Part shown: one piece after another, positions 33,495-42,975 of the stretch
How positions within the stretch are numbered: the stretch's first letter is position 1
Layout of the letters: each line of letters begins with the position of its first letter
Assembly: GCA_963668595.1 (NCBI GenBank)
Contig: OY764876.1
Coordinates: 1,736,001 to 1,800,000, forward strand
From: GWE2-42-39 sp963668595
GTDB lineage: Bacteria > Bacteroidota > Bacteroidia > Bacteroidales > Prolixibacteraceae
Length of the DNA stretch: 64,000 nt
Direction of reading: 5' to 3'
Made by a program: the position numbers and the translations under genes
Notes under the pieces: model-generated
What the model was told of the DNA's origin: nothing
Seen by the model: only the letters and a program-made list of their open reading frames with translations
Database searches by the model: none

Positions 33495-35216
33495 TTATTC
33501 AGGCCATTTAATTTCGACACCCTGCGACTGGATAAACGACTGAAAGTCGGTCAGCAATGCTTGTTGCCCACGCACGGCACGCGGACTCACCTTTTTGTTC
33601 AGGGCAAAATGTACGAGCATTCCCACTGTTTCGCCAATGTTCCACTCTACCGGATGCAGACGGTAGCAACCGTTGGTAATATGTGTGGTTCCAATGTTTT
33701 TACTTGCCGGAAGCAGGTTGTCCATTCGTTCGGGGATAAGCGTTCCCAAAGGTAATTCGAACGGCAACGAAGGCAGATCGATGTAATTATTACCACGGGT
33801 AGAAGGGTGCAAATCGAGGTAATACGAGCCTACTCCCACACTGTCGAAAAACGAAGCCGCTTTTTTTGCAGCTTCCTTACCCACCACTAATTCGCGGTTT
33901 TCGACACCCACATGTTCTTCCAACACCGTAAACAGCGAGCGAATTCGCCGCCCTTCGCGGATGTACGGATATTTAGCCATTCCATCGCTGGTTCCCATAA
34001 TATCGCCACGCAGACGCAAGCCCGGCCAGCCAGTGCCACCATCAGCACGTGGAGCTTCGGTTTGCAGCCAGTACAGCAACGACAGGTTTAGCTGACGTGC
34101 CCCTTCCACATGTTTCTCGAATTCCTTTTCGCTCACATCAATCAGGTTGCCCAGCATATAATCGTTCTGCGGCCAGTTGATAATCGAAATATCGCCTGCA
34201 AAAAAGCCCGGTTTAAAATTATGGCGATTAATGATTTTCCGGTAATTCCACCAGTTTAACACCTCTCCAGTTGCACCACCGTTAGGATCAAAGCCAAGTG
34301 TTTTAGGCTGATGGTTGGATGGGTTTGAATACGAAAAGCTCAGTAATGGCCCGGCCCAGGCAGGAGTGATGTTGGGCACAAAAGAGTGCCAAAAATCGTA
34401 GGTCTTCGGTTTATCGATTGTCAGGTTGGCTCCTTCAATATGATCGAGAGCAAAACAAAGAGTAAAAGCTTGCTGGTTTTGCGGATCGCCCACTTCAGGA
34501 GCATGCAATTCGCCGGTATCTTTACGCGATTCAGTTCCGATTACATATTCGGTTCCGGTTAAAGGCAACAACTCTCCCGTTTCAGTTGCATCCACAAAAT
34601 AGGGAGCAACCAGCCAATACGAAGTATTCAGGGGGCGACAAGTCACTTCAATGGATTGTACTTTGGTTCCACTCACTTCAGCCCTTTTCACTTTTGTTTC
34701 GGTCAGCAATTTCAGTTTTCCATTGCTGATATACGGAGCTAACATTTCAGTCAGCACAGCCACGCCAACACGAGGCTCAAGGCATAAACGCGACACGAAA
34801 CCATCGCCCGGATTCAGATTTTCGCGTGCAGCAGCAGCCTCACTAAGCGGATAATTACGTTTGTAATAATTTCGCATTGCCTGACGAAAAGCGCGGTACG
34901 AGCTGGGAGCTCCATGCGTTTCAATCCAGCGATGTTCATCAAGCGGAACACCTTGTTGGGTAAGCTGACCACCAATCCAGTCGGTCTCTTCAGTCATTAC
35001 CACCGACAAGCCATTGCGCAAAGCTGCCAAAGCTGCGGCACATCCGCCAATTCCGGCACCAGCAATCACCACATCCGCAACAAGTTCATTTTTCCCATTT
35101 CGTTTTGAATTGCCCGACTGTGAAGCCGAAGCATTATCCGGCGACAAAATCAGGGGGGTCGAAGCCAACACTCCACCTGCTGCCCCGATCATCTCTATAA
35201 AATTGCGTCGTTTCAT
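33495..35216 (-). CDS. Exported FAD-dependent oxidoreductase (FAD_oxidored, PF12831-like)
   Basis: A 573-residue protein. The N-terminus KRRNFIEMIGAAGGVLAST looks like a twin-arginine signal. The FAD site is VADVVIAGAGIGGCAAALAAL, followed by VVMTEETDWIGGQLTQQG, and the C-terminal flavin contact region is LLPASKNIGTTHITNGCYRLHPVEW. This family is common in polysaccharide loci, but substrates are poorly known; oxidation of a sugar or polyol is a guess. It shares the family with the gene at 36582, on the other side of the esterase. It is the last gene of the locus. Confidence 0.88.
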   Translation of the reverse strand: MKRRNFIEMIGAAGGVLASTPLILSPDNASASQSGNSKRNGKNELVADVVIAGAGIGGCAAALAALRNGLSVVMTEETDWIGGQLTQQGVPLDEHRWIETHGAPSSYRAFRQAMRNYYKRNYPLSEAAAARENLNPGDGFVSRLCLEPRVGVAVLTEMLAPYISNGKLKLLTETKVKRAEVSGTKVQSIEVTCRPLNTSYWLVAPYFVDATETGELLPLTGTEYVIGTESRKDTGELHAPEVGDPQNQQAFTLCFALDHIEGANLTIDKPKTYDFWHSFVPNITPAWAGPLLSFSYSNPSNHQPKTLGFDPNGGATGEVLNWWNYRKIINRHNFKPGFFAGDISIINWPQNDYMLGNLIDVSEKEFEKHVEGARQLNLSLLYWLQTEAPRADGGTGWPGLRLRGDIMGTSDGMAKYPYIREGRRIRSLFTVLEEHVGVENRELVVGKEAAKKAASFFDSVGVGSYYLDLHPSTRGNNYIDLPSLPFELPLGTLIPERMDNLLPASKNIGTTHITNGCYRLHPVEWNIGETVGMLVHFALNKKVSPRAVRGQQALLTDFQSFIQSQGVEIKWPE

Positions 35217-35305
35217 TTTTAATAATTTGATTACGTTTTTTGATCAAGTGATTATTCGCCATTAGCTTTTACTCTGGCTTCTAGCTAACAGCCAATCTCC
35301 TACTA

Positions 35306-36430
35306 TTACTGATTACTCACCTCTTCAATTTCTTTCAGCGAATAGTTCCAGTCGAGCACACTGCCAATAACCGGAACCAAATGGCCGGCCATTTTGCATT
35401 GTCCTTTGTACGAAGGATGCCAATCCGAACCTAAATCGCTGGTTTGATTCAGCAAATAAAGCGGAATGCCCACAAAATAGAGGTTTGCATCGTTGTACAA
35501 GGTTCGTGTTGTTTCCACCATTTCTTTCACAATTGAATAAGCAGGTTCATTCACCATCGGACCACTCACGCAAAAAATCGGCACATTTCCGTACACGCCA
35601 CGAATTTCGCGGATAAACTGTTCGTAGCGGCGCTGAAACACCACTTTATCAGGCTGAGGCTGCGTCGAATAGTCGTTGGTTCCCAGATTGATTACCACTG
35701 CATCGGGTTTCCATTTCGAGAAATCCCAGTGAGCAGTCGAATCCTCATCAAGCACCTGGTCGAAACGAGCAGGCAAAACGGGTATTTTACGGGATATTTT
35801 CTCTTTATCGCCGTAATTGCGAACTACTCCTAAACCGGAATGCGCCACCACACGGCATTCAGCATTCATGGCCCGTGCCGAAATAAATGCGTACGATTTA
35901 TTTACATTTTCAGTGTTGGGGGCAAAACGCTCGGTTCGCGAAGCTCCTTCGGTTCCGTAACCACAGGTTATTGAATTTCCGAAGAACTCAATTTTACGTG
36001 TTTCTTCCACAGGGTAAGGCATTATCGATGCTTTTTCTTCGATATTGATTCCTTTGAAAAAAGCAGTTCCCATCCCTCCTTCGGTACGTTTTTGCAGTAT
36101 TAGCTGATGCGGACCTTTGCCTTTCAGGTCTTTCAGCGTATAAACGCTATCGGCCGGTGCATGAAGCACCTCGTGCAGCTGCCCGTCAATAAATACATTG
36201 AAATAGTTGCGATCGCCGCCTTGCAATAACAATTGTAAGTTTTTTCCTGTAAACTGAAAACGAATTGCAGAACCCGACCAATCGTAACGTACCGCTTCGG
36301 GATTCGAAAAATCGAAACGACCGGAATAGCTAAACGCAGCATTACTGGCCGAAATGTGTTGCCAATCTTTTTGTGCTGAAATGCTTCCGCAGAAAAGAAA
36401 CATTGCAATCAGCATGAATAGTTGTTTCAT
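35306..36430 (-). CDS. SGNH-fold carbohydrate esterase (CE2-like)
   Basis: A 374-residue secreted protein with signal peptide (LFMLIAMFLFCGSISAQ). An N-terminal jelly-roll domain (FNVFIDGQLHEVLHAP) precedes an SGNH hydrolase domain with EFFGNSITCGYG (catalytic Ser), VINLGTNDYS (Asn block) and SDWHPSYKGQ (Asp-His). The two-domain order is that of CE2 acetyl esterases. It probably removes acetyl groups from the target glycan. It lies between the two FAD oxidoreductases on the same strand. The 90-bp gap after it contains another AACAGCC (35287-35293). Confidence 0.88.
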   Translation of the reverse strand: MKQLFMLIAMFLFCGSISAQKDWQHISASNAAFSYSGRFDFSNPEAVRYDWSGSAIRFQFTGKNLQLLLQGGDRNYFNVFIDGQLHEVLHAPADSVYTLKDLKGKGPHQLILQKRTEGGMGTAFFKGINIEEKASIMPYPVEETRKIEFFGNSITCGYGTEGASRTERFAPNTENVNKSYAFISARAMNAECRVVAHSGLGVVRNYGDKEKISRKIPVLPARFDQVLDEDSTAHWDFSKWKPDAVVINLGTNDYSTQPQPDKVVFQRRYEQFIREIRGVYGNVPIFCVSGPMVNEPAYSIVKEMVETTRTLYNDANLYFVGIPLYLLNQTSDLGSDWHPSYKGQCKMAGHLVPVIGSVLDWNYSLKEIEEVSNQ

Positions 36431-36581
36431 TTTTATTAGGTTTTGTTGGTTATGCTTGATTTGTAATGCTAATAATTCAATTCTTTTTTTTTCAAACGCT
36501 ATTTGAGAATTTTGAATTCATTTTTTGGAATTTGGGATTTAAAATTTTTGATTTTAATTTTTCCCTCCATTCCCCATCATT

Positions 36582-38495
36582 CTATTTTTTTCCGACAAAC
36601 AGCCCATCGTGATTTACCTGGCGGAACTCAAACGGATTGAGCAATTCGTCAAGCAATACAGCATATTCTGCACGACTTATCGGATCTGTCATTTTCGGCA
36701 TTTTCATGGACTTGCGGGTCATCAAATCGCGTGATTTCTGTTCCAACTCATTCAAACTTTGCTTTCCGCAAACCTGTTTATACTTCTGACCCAGCTGACG
36801 AATCAGCGTCAATGCGTCCTGCAAACATACAATATCTCCCGTTTCGTGCAAGTCAGCAACAGGCATCCAGTCAGTCAATCCCTGCATCAGCGCTTCACGG
36901 GTCAACAAACTGTCCGGACTCATGTGTGTATGATTTTCCCAGCCTATATTTTTCCCCTCGCCACGCAGCAAACCGGTAGCACCAATACGCTGCAATGCTT
37001 CGTAAGCGGGGTGAATTTTCGGCACATCCGAATAAGGCATCAGCATTGCTCCGGCCTGCAATAAACATTGCTGAACTTCACGCACCGCCACCTTTTCAGG
37101 ACTCAACTTGTTTTTTACCGACAAAGCAGCCAATGCCCCGGCTGCCTGACCATTCAGAATACAAACCGGCTGCAAACGAGTGCTTCCATTTACAATATTG
37201 GTTACCGACAAAGATTTTTCGGAAACAATAAAATTGCTCGTTCCCTTCGGAATAAGCGATCCCAAAGGCAACGAATAGGAAGGTACCGGATAAAAATGCA
37301 ACTCGGGCAACGAATGCGCATCGTGATAGGCTTGATGGTGATGATCTACCGGATAATCGCCCACCGCAATACCGGTTCGGTACAAGGCCGTTTTCTGATC
37401 GAATGGCCGTGCCATATCATTCACATTAAACCGAACCAATCCTTTTATTCTGCGCGATTCGCGATGATAGGGAATAAACGGCAAATGATCGGCTGTGGGG
37501 TACACATCACGAGCAATTCCCAATTTTTTAAATCCTAATTCATTCTGAAGATAATACACGTACTGCAAGGTGTAATTTTTCGCCTTTTCATACGCTTTGG
37601 CCCGCTCCTCGCGACTCATCTCAATACTGTTTACATAGTAATCGTTTCCCGAAATAGGCCAGTTAATCATGTAATACCCATTGGGAAGTTTGCCATATTT
37701 CATCATGAAATCGCACCCCCAAAGCTTTCTGCCAAATTCATCCTGTTCACATTTTCCGGCACAAGTACAGAAAAATGGTTCAGGATTGTACCCTTCCGGA
37801 CGCGGCAACATTGCTTCCTCCGGCTGATCGTATTCTTTCAGAACTGCCACATAGGTCAAATCCTGAATAATGTCGTTTGCTTTCTCCGGAGCAATATCTT
37901 CACCGGTATCGAAACGCGAATCCATTCCAATGTCATACGGAATGCCAACTTGCTTGGCCACATCGCCCAACTCGGTTGCATCAATAACAACTTTTGCCAA
38001 TACCTGGGTCGAGTCGCCTTGCTGAACAAGCATTGCTTCCCATCCTTTTCCTTTCTCCTGAATACCGGCAAGGAAAGTCTGCCGACAAACCAACAGGTTC
38101 TTTTCATTTCCGGTAAGTTCTGTCAGCAATTTTTCGGCCACCTGTGGTTCAAACAAAACATTGCTCACCCATCCGGTTTTCACTCCTTCGGAACCGCCGT
38201 AATAGCGATACAATGCCTGACGAAACTCTTCCCACAAGCCCGAAGGCAAACGGTAATTTCCATCAATAGCACTCACTCCGGCCGAAGTGAGCATTCCTCC
38301 CAACCAGGGAGTTTCTTCGGCAATAAGTACCGATGCCCCCTGACGAGCAGCCTGAATACCTGCCATCGTGCCACTTGCTCCACCACCAATAATCAGCACA
38401 TCGGTTTTTATCTTTTTAAAACTGGCTTGCCCCTGCTGACTGAAAAAAATTCCGGCCAGCAAAAGCAAAACAGCTCCTGTTTTTATTCTGAACAT
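36582..38495 (-). CDS. Second FAD-dependent oxidoreductase (PF12831-like)
   Basis: A 637-residue exported protein with a hydrophobic signal (GAVLLLLAGIFFSQQGQA), the FAD motif TDVLIIGGGASGTMAGIQA, then VLIAEETPWLGGMLTSAGV, and the C-terminal FIVSEKSLSVTNIVNGSTRLQPVCI. A tail of about 100 residues (MLMPYSDVPKIHPAYEALQRI, DPISRAEYAVLLDELLNPF) extends beyond the oxidoreductase domain and looks helical; its role is unknown. I start at MFRIKTG so that it does not overlap the upstream epimerase gene. The other family member, at 33495, is only distantly similar outside the FAD motifs. Confidence 0.88.
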   Translation of the reverse strand: MFRIKTGAVLLLLAGIFFSQQGQASFKKIKTDVLIIGGGASGTMAGIQAARQGASVLIAEETPWLGGMLTSAGVSAIDGNYRLPSGLWEEFRQALYRYYGGSEGVKTGWVSNVLFEPQVAEKLLTELTGNEKNLLVCRQTFLAGIQEKGKGWEAMLVQQGDSTQVLAKVVIDATELGDVAKQVGIPYDIGMDSRFDTGEDIAPEKANDIIQDLTYVAVLKEYDQPEEAMLPRPEGYNPEPFFCTCAGKCEQDEFGRKLWGCDFMMKYGKLPNGYYMINWPISGNDYYVNSIEMSREERAKAYEKAKNYTLQYVYYLQNELGFKKLGIARDVYPTADHLPFIPYHRESRRIKGLVRFNVNDMARPFDQKTALYRTGIAVGDYPVDHHHQAYHDAHSLPELHFYPVPSYSLPLGSLIPKGTSNFIVSEKSLSVTNIVNGSTRLQPVCILNGQAAGALAALSVKNKLSPEKVAVREVQQCLLQAGAMLMPYSDVPKIHPAYEALQRIGATGLLRGEGKNIGWENHTHMSPDSLLTREALMQGLTDWMPVADLHETGDIVCLQDALTLIRQLGQKYKQVCGKQSLNELEQKSRDLMTRKSMKMPKMTDPISRAEYAVLLDELLNPFEFRQVNHDGLFVGKK

Positions 38496-38505
38496 TTTTT
38501 GATCT

Positions 38506-39684
38506 CTATTTCTGATTTTCAGCAATTGCTTCCAGCGTTTTCCAGCACTGATACATACCGCGTGGCACGTGGAAACAACCTTTCCATTTTCCGCCTTTCA
38601 ATGGCAAAAGAACATCTCCCTGTCGATTCAGGTAACCAAACCATTCGGGATGTTCCTGATCCTTAAAATGCGACCATGCATAATCGTGAATGCGCTGAAA
38701 CCACTCCAAACTTTTTTGCGAACCGGTAAGTTGGTATCCTTTCAGCATAGTAATGAGGGTTTCGATGTGAACCCACCACAGTTTCTGATCCCATTCGAGT
38801 TGTTGGGTCGGATGTCCCAGGCGGTCCATGAAATAGAAAATACCGCCATACTGCTCGTCCCATCCGTATTCCACCATTTTAATGGCGATATAGTTGGCTT
38901 GGGTAACCAGCTCCGGACGTTTCAGGCGAACACCCAAATCCATAATGAACCACATGGCTTCGATAGCATGACCCGGGTTGAGCAAACGACCATCGAAAGT
39001 ATCCGACAAACTACCATCGGTATGCAAATTTTCTACCACCAAACCTAATTCCGGACGATAGAACACATCCATTACTTCGTGAATACAGGTTTCCATGGTC
39101 TGCTTCAAAAACTCCTCATCCAAAAGATGCTCGATTTCGAGAGCCAGGTTGCACAGAATCATCGGCAAGGCAAAATTTTTCAGGTTGCGCGTTCCTGGAA
39201 AAGCTTTGTTCCAGTGGCCTTTCGGGTTTTCAGTTTTCGACAAAATAATATCGAAAGTTTTCTTTGCAATATCTGCATATTCCTGATTGCCGGTTGCTTT
39301 ACTAAGCTGACCAAAAGCCATGGTTGCAAATGTGTAAGAGAAAATATTGTACGGCTCAATCAGCGGTTTGCCTTCGCGGGTAAGCGAAAAATACCAGTTC
39401 AGATTTCCATCGTGTCCGTACTTTTTCAGGAATTCAGCTCCCTGAATTGCGGCATCAAGCCATTCTTTTTTCTGTTCCACCTGGTTGTACAGCATTGAAA
39501 AAAGCCATACTTCGCGGCCTTGCAGCCAGATGAATTTATCGGTATCGAAAACTTTTCCTTCACGATCGAGGCAAGTATAATAACCTCCGCACTCTAAATC
39601 CTGCGATTGGTTCAACCAAAAGGGAACCACATTGTCCAACAATTCGCTCTTGTATTGTTCGGCCAGTTGTTTAAAATCAGCCAT
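38506..39684 (-). CDS. N-acylglucosamine 2-epimerase family (AGE) sugar epimerase/isomerase
   Basis: A 392-residue (alpha/alpha)6-barrel protein. Family motifs are FIWLQGREVWLFSMLY, HDGNLNWYFSLTREGKP, GRLLNPGHAIEAMWFIMD and QKLWWVHIETLITML, followed by FQRIHDYAWSHFKDQEHPEWFGYL. Such enzymes epimerise C2 of GlcNAc/ManNAc or cellobiose/mannobiose, or isomerise mannose/fructose; the motif set does not settle the substrate. No signal peptide is present, so it acts in the cytoplasm on imported sugar. It lies 10 bp before the next FAD oxidoreductase gene. Confidence 0.9.
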   Translation of the reverse strand: MADFKQLAEQYKSELLDNVVPFWLNQSQDLECGGYYTCLDREGKVFDTDKFIWLQGREVWLFSMLYNQVEQKKEWLDAAIQGAEFLKKYGHDGNLNWYFSLTREGKPLIEPYNIFSYTFATMAFGQLSKATGNQEYADIAKKTFDIILSKTENPKGHWNKAFPGTRNLKNFALPMILCNLALEIEHLLDEEFLKQTMETCIHEVMDVFYRPELGLVVENLHTDGSLSDTFDGRLLNPGHAIEAMWFIMDLGVRLKRPELVTQANYIAIKMVEYGWDEQYGGIFYFMDRLGHPTQQLEWDQKLWWVHIETLITMLKGYQLTGSQKSLEWFQRIHDYAWSHFKDQEHPEWFGYLNRQGDVLLPLKGGKWKGCFHVPRGMYQCWKTLEAIAENQK

Positions 39685-39705
39685 GATATTTTTAATTATA
39701 AATTT

Positions 39706-40066
39706 TTAATTATAAAATTCAAGTAGTAAGTCGTAAGTCTCAAGTAGTAAGACAACAGCCCTGCTTTTAGTAGTCAATCTTAGCCTTAACTTTAAGGCTT
39801 CAGGTTCTTTCACCCCTAAATCCCCCAGGGGGACTTTAACAGCCATCTTTGAAGGTTGATTCTTATTCCTCAAAGTTAATCTCAACTTTTCTTTTCCTCT
39901 GGTTTGCAGCTGATTTAACCACAGAGTATCGCTGAGTTCTCCACTGAGTTGCACTGAGCTCAAGTCCTAAATCCTAAGTAGTAAGAAAACAGCCCAGCTG
40001 TTAGTACTCAATCTTTCCTCCGGCTGTTGTCTTACGACTTACTACTTGCGACTTGTAGCTTACTCC
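39706..40066 (-). repeat. Composite intergenic repeats, copies 2 and 3
   Basis: This 380-bp gap without a gene holds two relatives of the repeat at 30325, in the opposite orientation. Copy 3 (39955-40066) matches almost from end to end, including GGCTGTTGTCTTACGAC and ACTTGCGACTTGTAGCTTAC. Copy 2 (39706-39810) is shorter. Between them lies ACCCCTAAATCCCCCAGGG, a separate palindromic word common in Bacteroidota intergenic DNA, and AACAGCC at 39838-39844. An open frame across it is not a gene. Confidence 0.75.
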
Positions 40067-40067
40067 G

Positions 40068-41015
40068 CTACATCAAACTATCCAAATACTCCTTGTACCG
40101 GTTATACAAATGACCAGCCTGTAAATAAGCCGACTGAGGACTCATGAAGTGCGAAAACTCGAAAGTTACCGCCTGCTCCATGCCTACCCGCTCGGCAGCA
40201 CGCAATTTCATCAGTAATTTTTCCCACTTAATTGGCAAAAATTTGATCGGCATATCGCGATCGAAGGTTTCCGAATTGGTCCAACTACGAATGCCGTACC
40301 GATCGGCCATTTGCTTGTTCACACTCAAAAAGTCATCCAGCTCATCGAAACTTACATGGCCATCCTGAAACGCAACAATATCCACGTCATTTTTAATTCC
40401 ATCGAATATTTCGCTCCATTCCTCTTCGTGCTTTTTCAAGCTAACGCCTGCTGCTTTCGCTGTTTCAGAAGTGTATTGACTAATGTTTTTGATTCCATCA
40501 ATATACGGCGAAATCAAAGTCGTCAGGTTGCCCGACACCTCTTTGCAGTGATGTCCCAATCCCGCATACATATCGATCACGGTTCCAGTACGACGACTAC
40601 ATTCCTGCGAAATATACCAACCTTTGAATGCGTTCATGTGACCGTATTTTTGCCACACCTCTTCAATTAAAAATCGGTTCAAGTCGTATTCTTCCTGAAA
40701 AAGGCCATTCACCCAGTATTTGCCCGAATCGTACAAACCGAAATAAAAAGCCATATCGTGTTTTTCGCTTAGTTCCAGAAACATCTGCACCAAATCAATC
40801 GGAGGCAGGTAGGCCCCTTCTCGGGCTACCAGCACTTGCGATGGATAAGTGAGCCATTTGCGATAACCGCTGCGTATTAAAATCACGGTATCGATACCCG
40901 CCTGCTTCATGTAGGCAAAGTCGCGGTCCCACTCTTCTCTTCCCCAGTTCTGGTGTGGTATATCGTGACTGATTTCATCTAAAAAAGTAGCTTTGATCTT
41001 CATTCTATTTCCCAT
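40068..41015 (-). CDS. DUF4434-type TIM-barrel protein
   Basis: A 315-residue protein without a signal peptide. It matches the DUF4434 glycosidase-like family: KATFLDEISHDIPHQNWG, DFAYMKQAGIDTVILIRSGY, YPSQVL, KHDMAFYFGLYDSGKYW, AFKGWYISQECSRR, TTLISPYIDG, and DIVAFQDGHVSFDE with acidic residues at the ends of predicted beta strands. It is probably a cytoplasmic glycosidase or related sugar enzyme of the locus; activity is not established. The second Met (MKIKATF) is an alternative start. It sits between the symporter gene and the repeat region. Confidence 0.82.
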   Translation of the reverse strand: MGNRMKIKATFLDEISHDIPHQNWGREEWDRDFAYMKQAGIDTVILIRSGYRKWLTYPSQVLVAREGAYLPPIDLVQMFLELSEKHDMAFYFGLYDSGKYWVNGLFQEEYDLNRFLIEEVWQKYGHMNAFKGWYISQECSRRTGTVIDMYAGLGHHCKEVSGNLTTLISPYIDGIKNISQYTSETAKAAGVSLKKHEEEWSEIFDGIKNDVDIVAFQDGHVSFDELDDFLSVNKQMADRYGIRSWTNSETFDRDMPIKFLPIKWEKLLMKLRAAERVGMEQAVTFEFSHFMSPQSAYLQAGHLYNRYKEYLDSLM

Positions 41016-41075
41016 ATAAAACCTAAATAATTTCGTCTTCTCTTTTATATTGAAAACAAGAGGTATTCTCCTGTC

Positions 41076-42908
41076 TTATATTTTTTCGTAATCTTTAATC
41101 TTATCGAGCCAGTTAAATTTCAGTATCACCGAAGTGATTACAAAAATCACCAGCGAAATAATTAATCCCTGATAATGGCGCACTACCAAATAAATAGGAG
41201 CAACCACCAAAGTCATCTGCCAAACAATACCAACCAGAATATTGAAGCTATCGCGGGCCAAATCTTTGTTTTTGGTGATTTCGGGATAAACCTTCCGTGC
41301 TTTTTCATACACCGGTCCCCACCATCCCCAGGGACGAACATTTTTATAAAACTCAATCAGTGTTGCATCTTCTACCGGAGAAGTAAATAAACAGCCCAGG
41401 AAACTACCTGCGGCAGCCATTACCAAGATGATCGGGAAAATATAAATATCCGGTGTATTCGGGAAGAAGAGGAATTTTAGCGTTGAACCAGCCAAACCAG
41501 CCAACATTCCCCAGAAATATCCATAGCCGTTAAAACGCCACCAAATCCATTTCAATACGTTTGCAGCAACATACCCCCCGTACAACGAAGAAGTGATCCA
41601 TAAAGTGAGTGAATTAATCGATGCAGAGAAAAATCCGAAAATAATTCCCACAATCACAATACCGATAGAAGCGATATAACTAATTCGGATGTATTTTTTA
41701 TCCGGCGCATTCGGATTGATGTAGCGTTTGTATAAATCGTTCACAATGTATGCCGGAGCTGCATTCACAAAAGCGGAAAAAGTGGACATGAAAGCCGCCA
41801 GCAAACCAGCCAGAATAATTCCTTTCAATCCAACCGGAAGCATGTTGTTGATTACATACGGAAGAATTTTCTCGAAGTCCATTTCTCCTCCTGAAGCTTT
41901 CATCATTGGCGCAACGAAAACCAGTCCGAGCACTCCCAAACCTGCTACCATAAGGTAACGGGGAGGATAAAGTACCAACGACGTTAGTCCACTCATTTTA
42001 GCAGCATCGCGTGGAGTTTTGGTTGACAAAACACGCTGCATGTCGTACCCGGGAACCGGGCCTGCCAAACTGGAGAAGATACCTTTAAAAAACATCATCA
42101 TCACCAGTGCTCCCAGCATTCCGAAACCGTCCTGTGAAATTTTGTCGTTCACCTGATCGAAAATACCAGTCCAATCGAGCGTTGTATTCCACGAAGGCAT
42201 TATATCGAACCAACCATTCGGTACGGCTGCCTCAATCTGTTCGGGCGACACTTTGTCCATAGCAAACCAGGCCACAGCCACACAAGCAACTGTCATCACC
42301 AAAAACTGCATTACTTCGGTAGCCACCACACTGTACATACCACCTTTGATCACATACAAAGTAGTTAGCGACAAAAGAATGGTTGCATACGTGTATTCTG
42401 AAATAACACGAATTGATCCAAGCTGAAATGACAAGTCCCAGGGAAAGATGGTGACCGCAAATTTGCCAATTCCGACGAAGAAATAAGCGATGAACCCGAC
42501 CGCACTAATAATAGCAAAAACCACCACAATGATGTGCGAAAGTTTTCCACCACGGTCGTTTCCAAAGCGGGTGGTAATCCACTCAGCACCAGTCATCACT
42601 CCCGAACGGCGCAACCAGATAGCCATGAATACCATTACGAAAATCTGGTTCCACACCGGCCATAACCAGGGAATCCAAACACTTTTCAACCCATAAACAA
42701 ATAAAATAGTTACTGTCCAGGCAGTTCCCGAAATATCGAACATTCCCGAGCCGTTAGAAAGCCCCAGATAATACCATTTTAACTGATTTCCACCTAAAAA
42801 ATAATTCTGAATATTTTTACTGGCTTGCCTCGAAATCCAGAATCCGATAAAAATACTCAGCACAATGTATCCGATAATAATCGAAATATCAATAAGTTCA
42901 AATTTCAT
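41076..42908 (-). CDS. Sodium:solute symporter (SSS family)
   Basis: A 610-residue membrane protein with about 14 hydrophobic segments, beginning ISIIIGYIVLSIFIGFWIS. GGNQLKWYYLGLSNGSGMFD, TGAEWITTRFG and MFFKGIFSSLAGPVPGYDMQR are typical of sugar-type SSS carriers. I use the ATG at 42908 since the longer frame starts with TTG. It probably imports a monosaccharide or acidic sugar released by the locus. A second transporter of a different family (MFS) is encoded three kilobases upstream. Confidence 0.92.
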   Translation of the reverse strand: MKFELIDISIIIGYIVLSIFIGFWISRQASKNIQNYFLGGNQLKWYYLGLSNGSGMFDISGTAWTVTILFVYGLKSVWIPWLWPVWNQIFVMVFMAIWLRRSGVMTGAEWITTRFGNDRGGKLSHIIVVVFAIISAVGFIAYFFVGIGKFAVTIFPWDLSFQLGSIRVISEYTYATILLSLTTLYVIKGGMYSVVATEVMQFLVMTVACVAVAWFAMDKVSPEQIEAAVPNGWFDIMPSWNTTLDWTGIFDQVNDKISQDGFGMLGALVMMMFFKGIFSSLAGPVPGYDMQRVLSTKTPRDAAKMSGLTSLVLYPPRYLMVAGLGVLGLVFVAPMMKASGGEMDFEKILPYVINNMLPVGLKGIILAGLLAAFMSTFSAFVNAAPAYIVNDLYKRYINPNAPDKKYIRISYIASIGIVIVGIIFGFFSASINSLTLWITSSLYGGYVAANVLKWIWWRFNGYGYFWGMLAGLAGSTLKFLFFPNTPDIYIFPIILVMAAAGSFLGCLFTSPVEDATLIEFYKNVRPWGWWGPVYEKARKVYPEITKNKDLARDSFNILVGIVWQMTLVVAPIYLVVRHYQGLIISLVIFVITSVILKFNWLDKIKDYEKI

Positions 42909-42975
42909 TTCTATCAATTTTCAAATTTAGTTCCTACTATTTCCGTCTCTCTATCCAATCTAAAATCTATATCAA

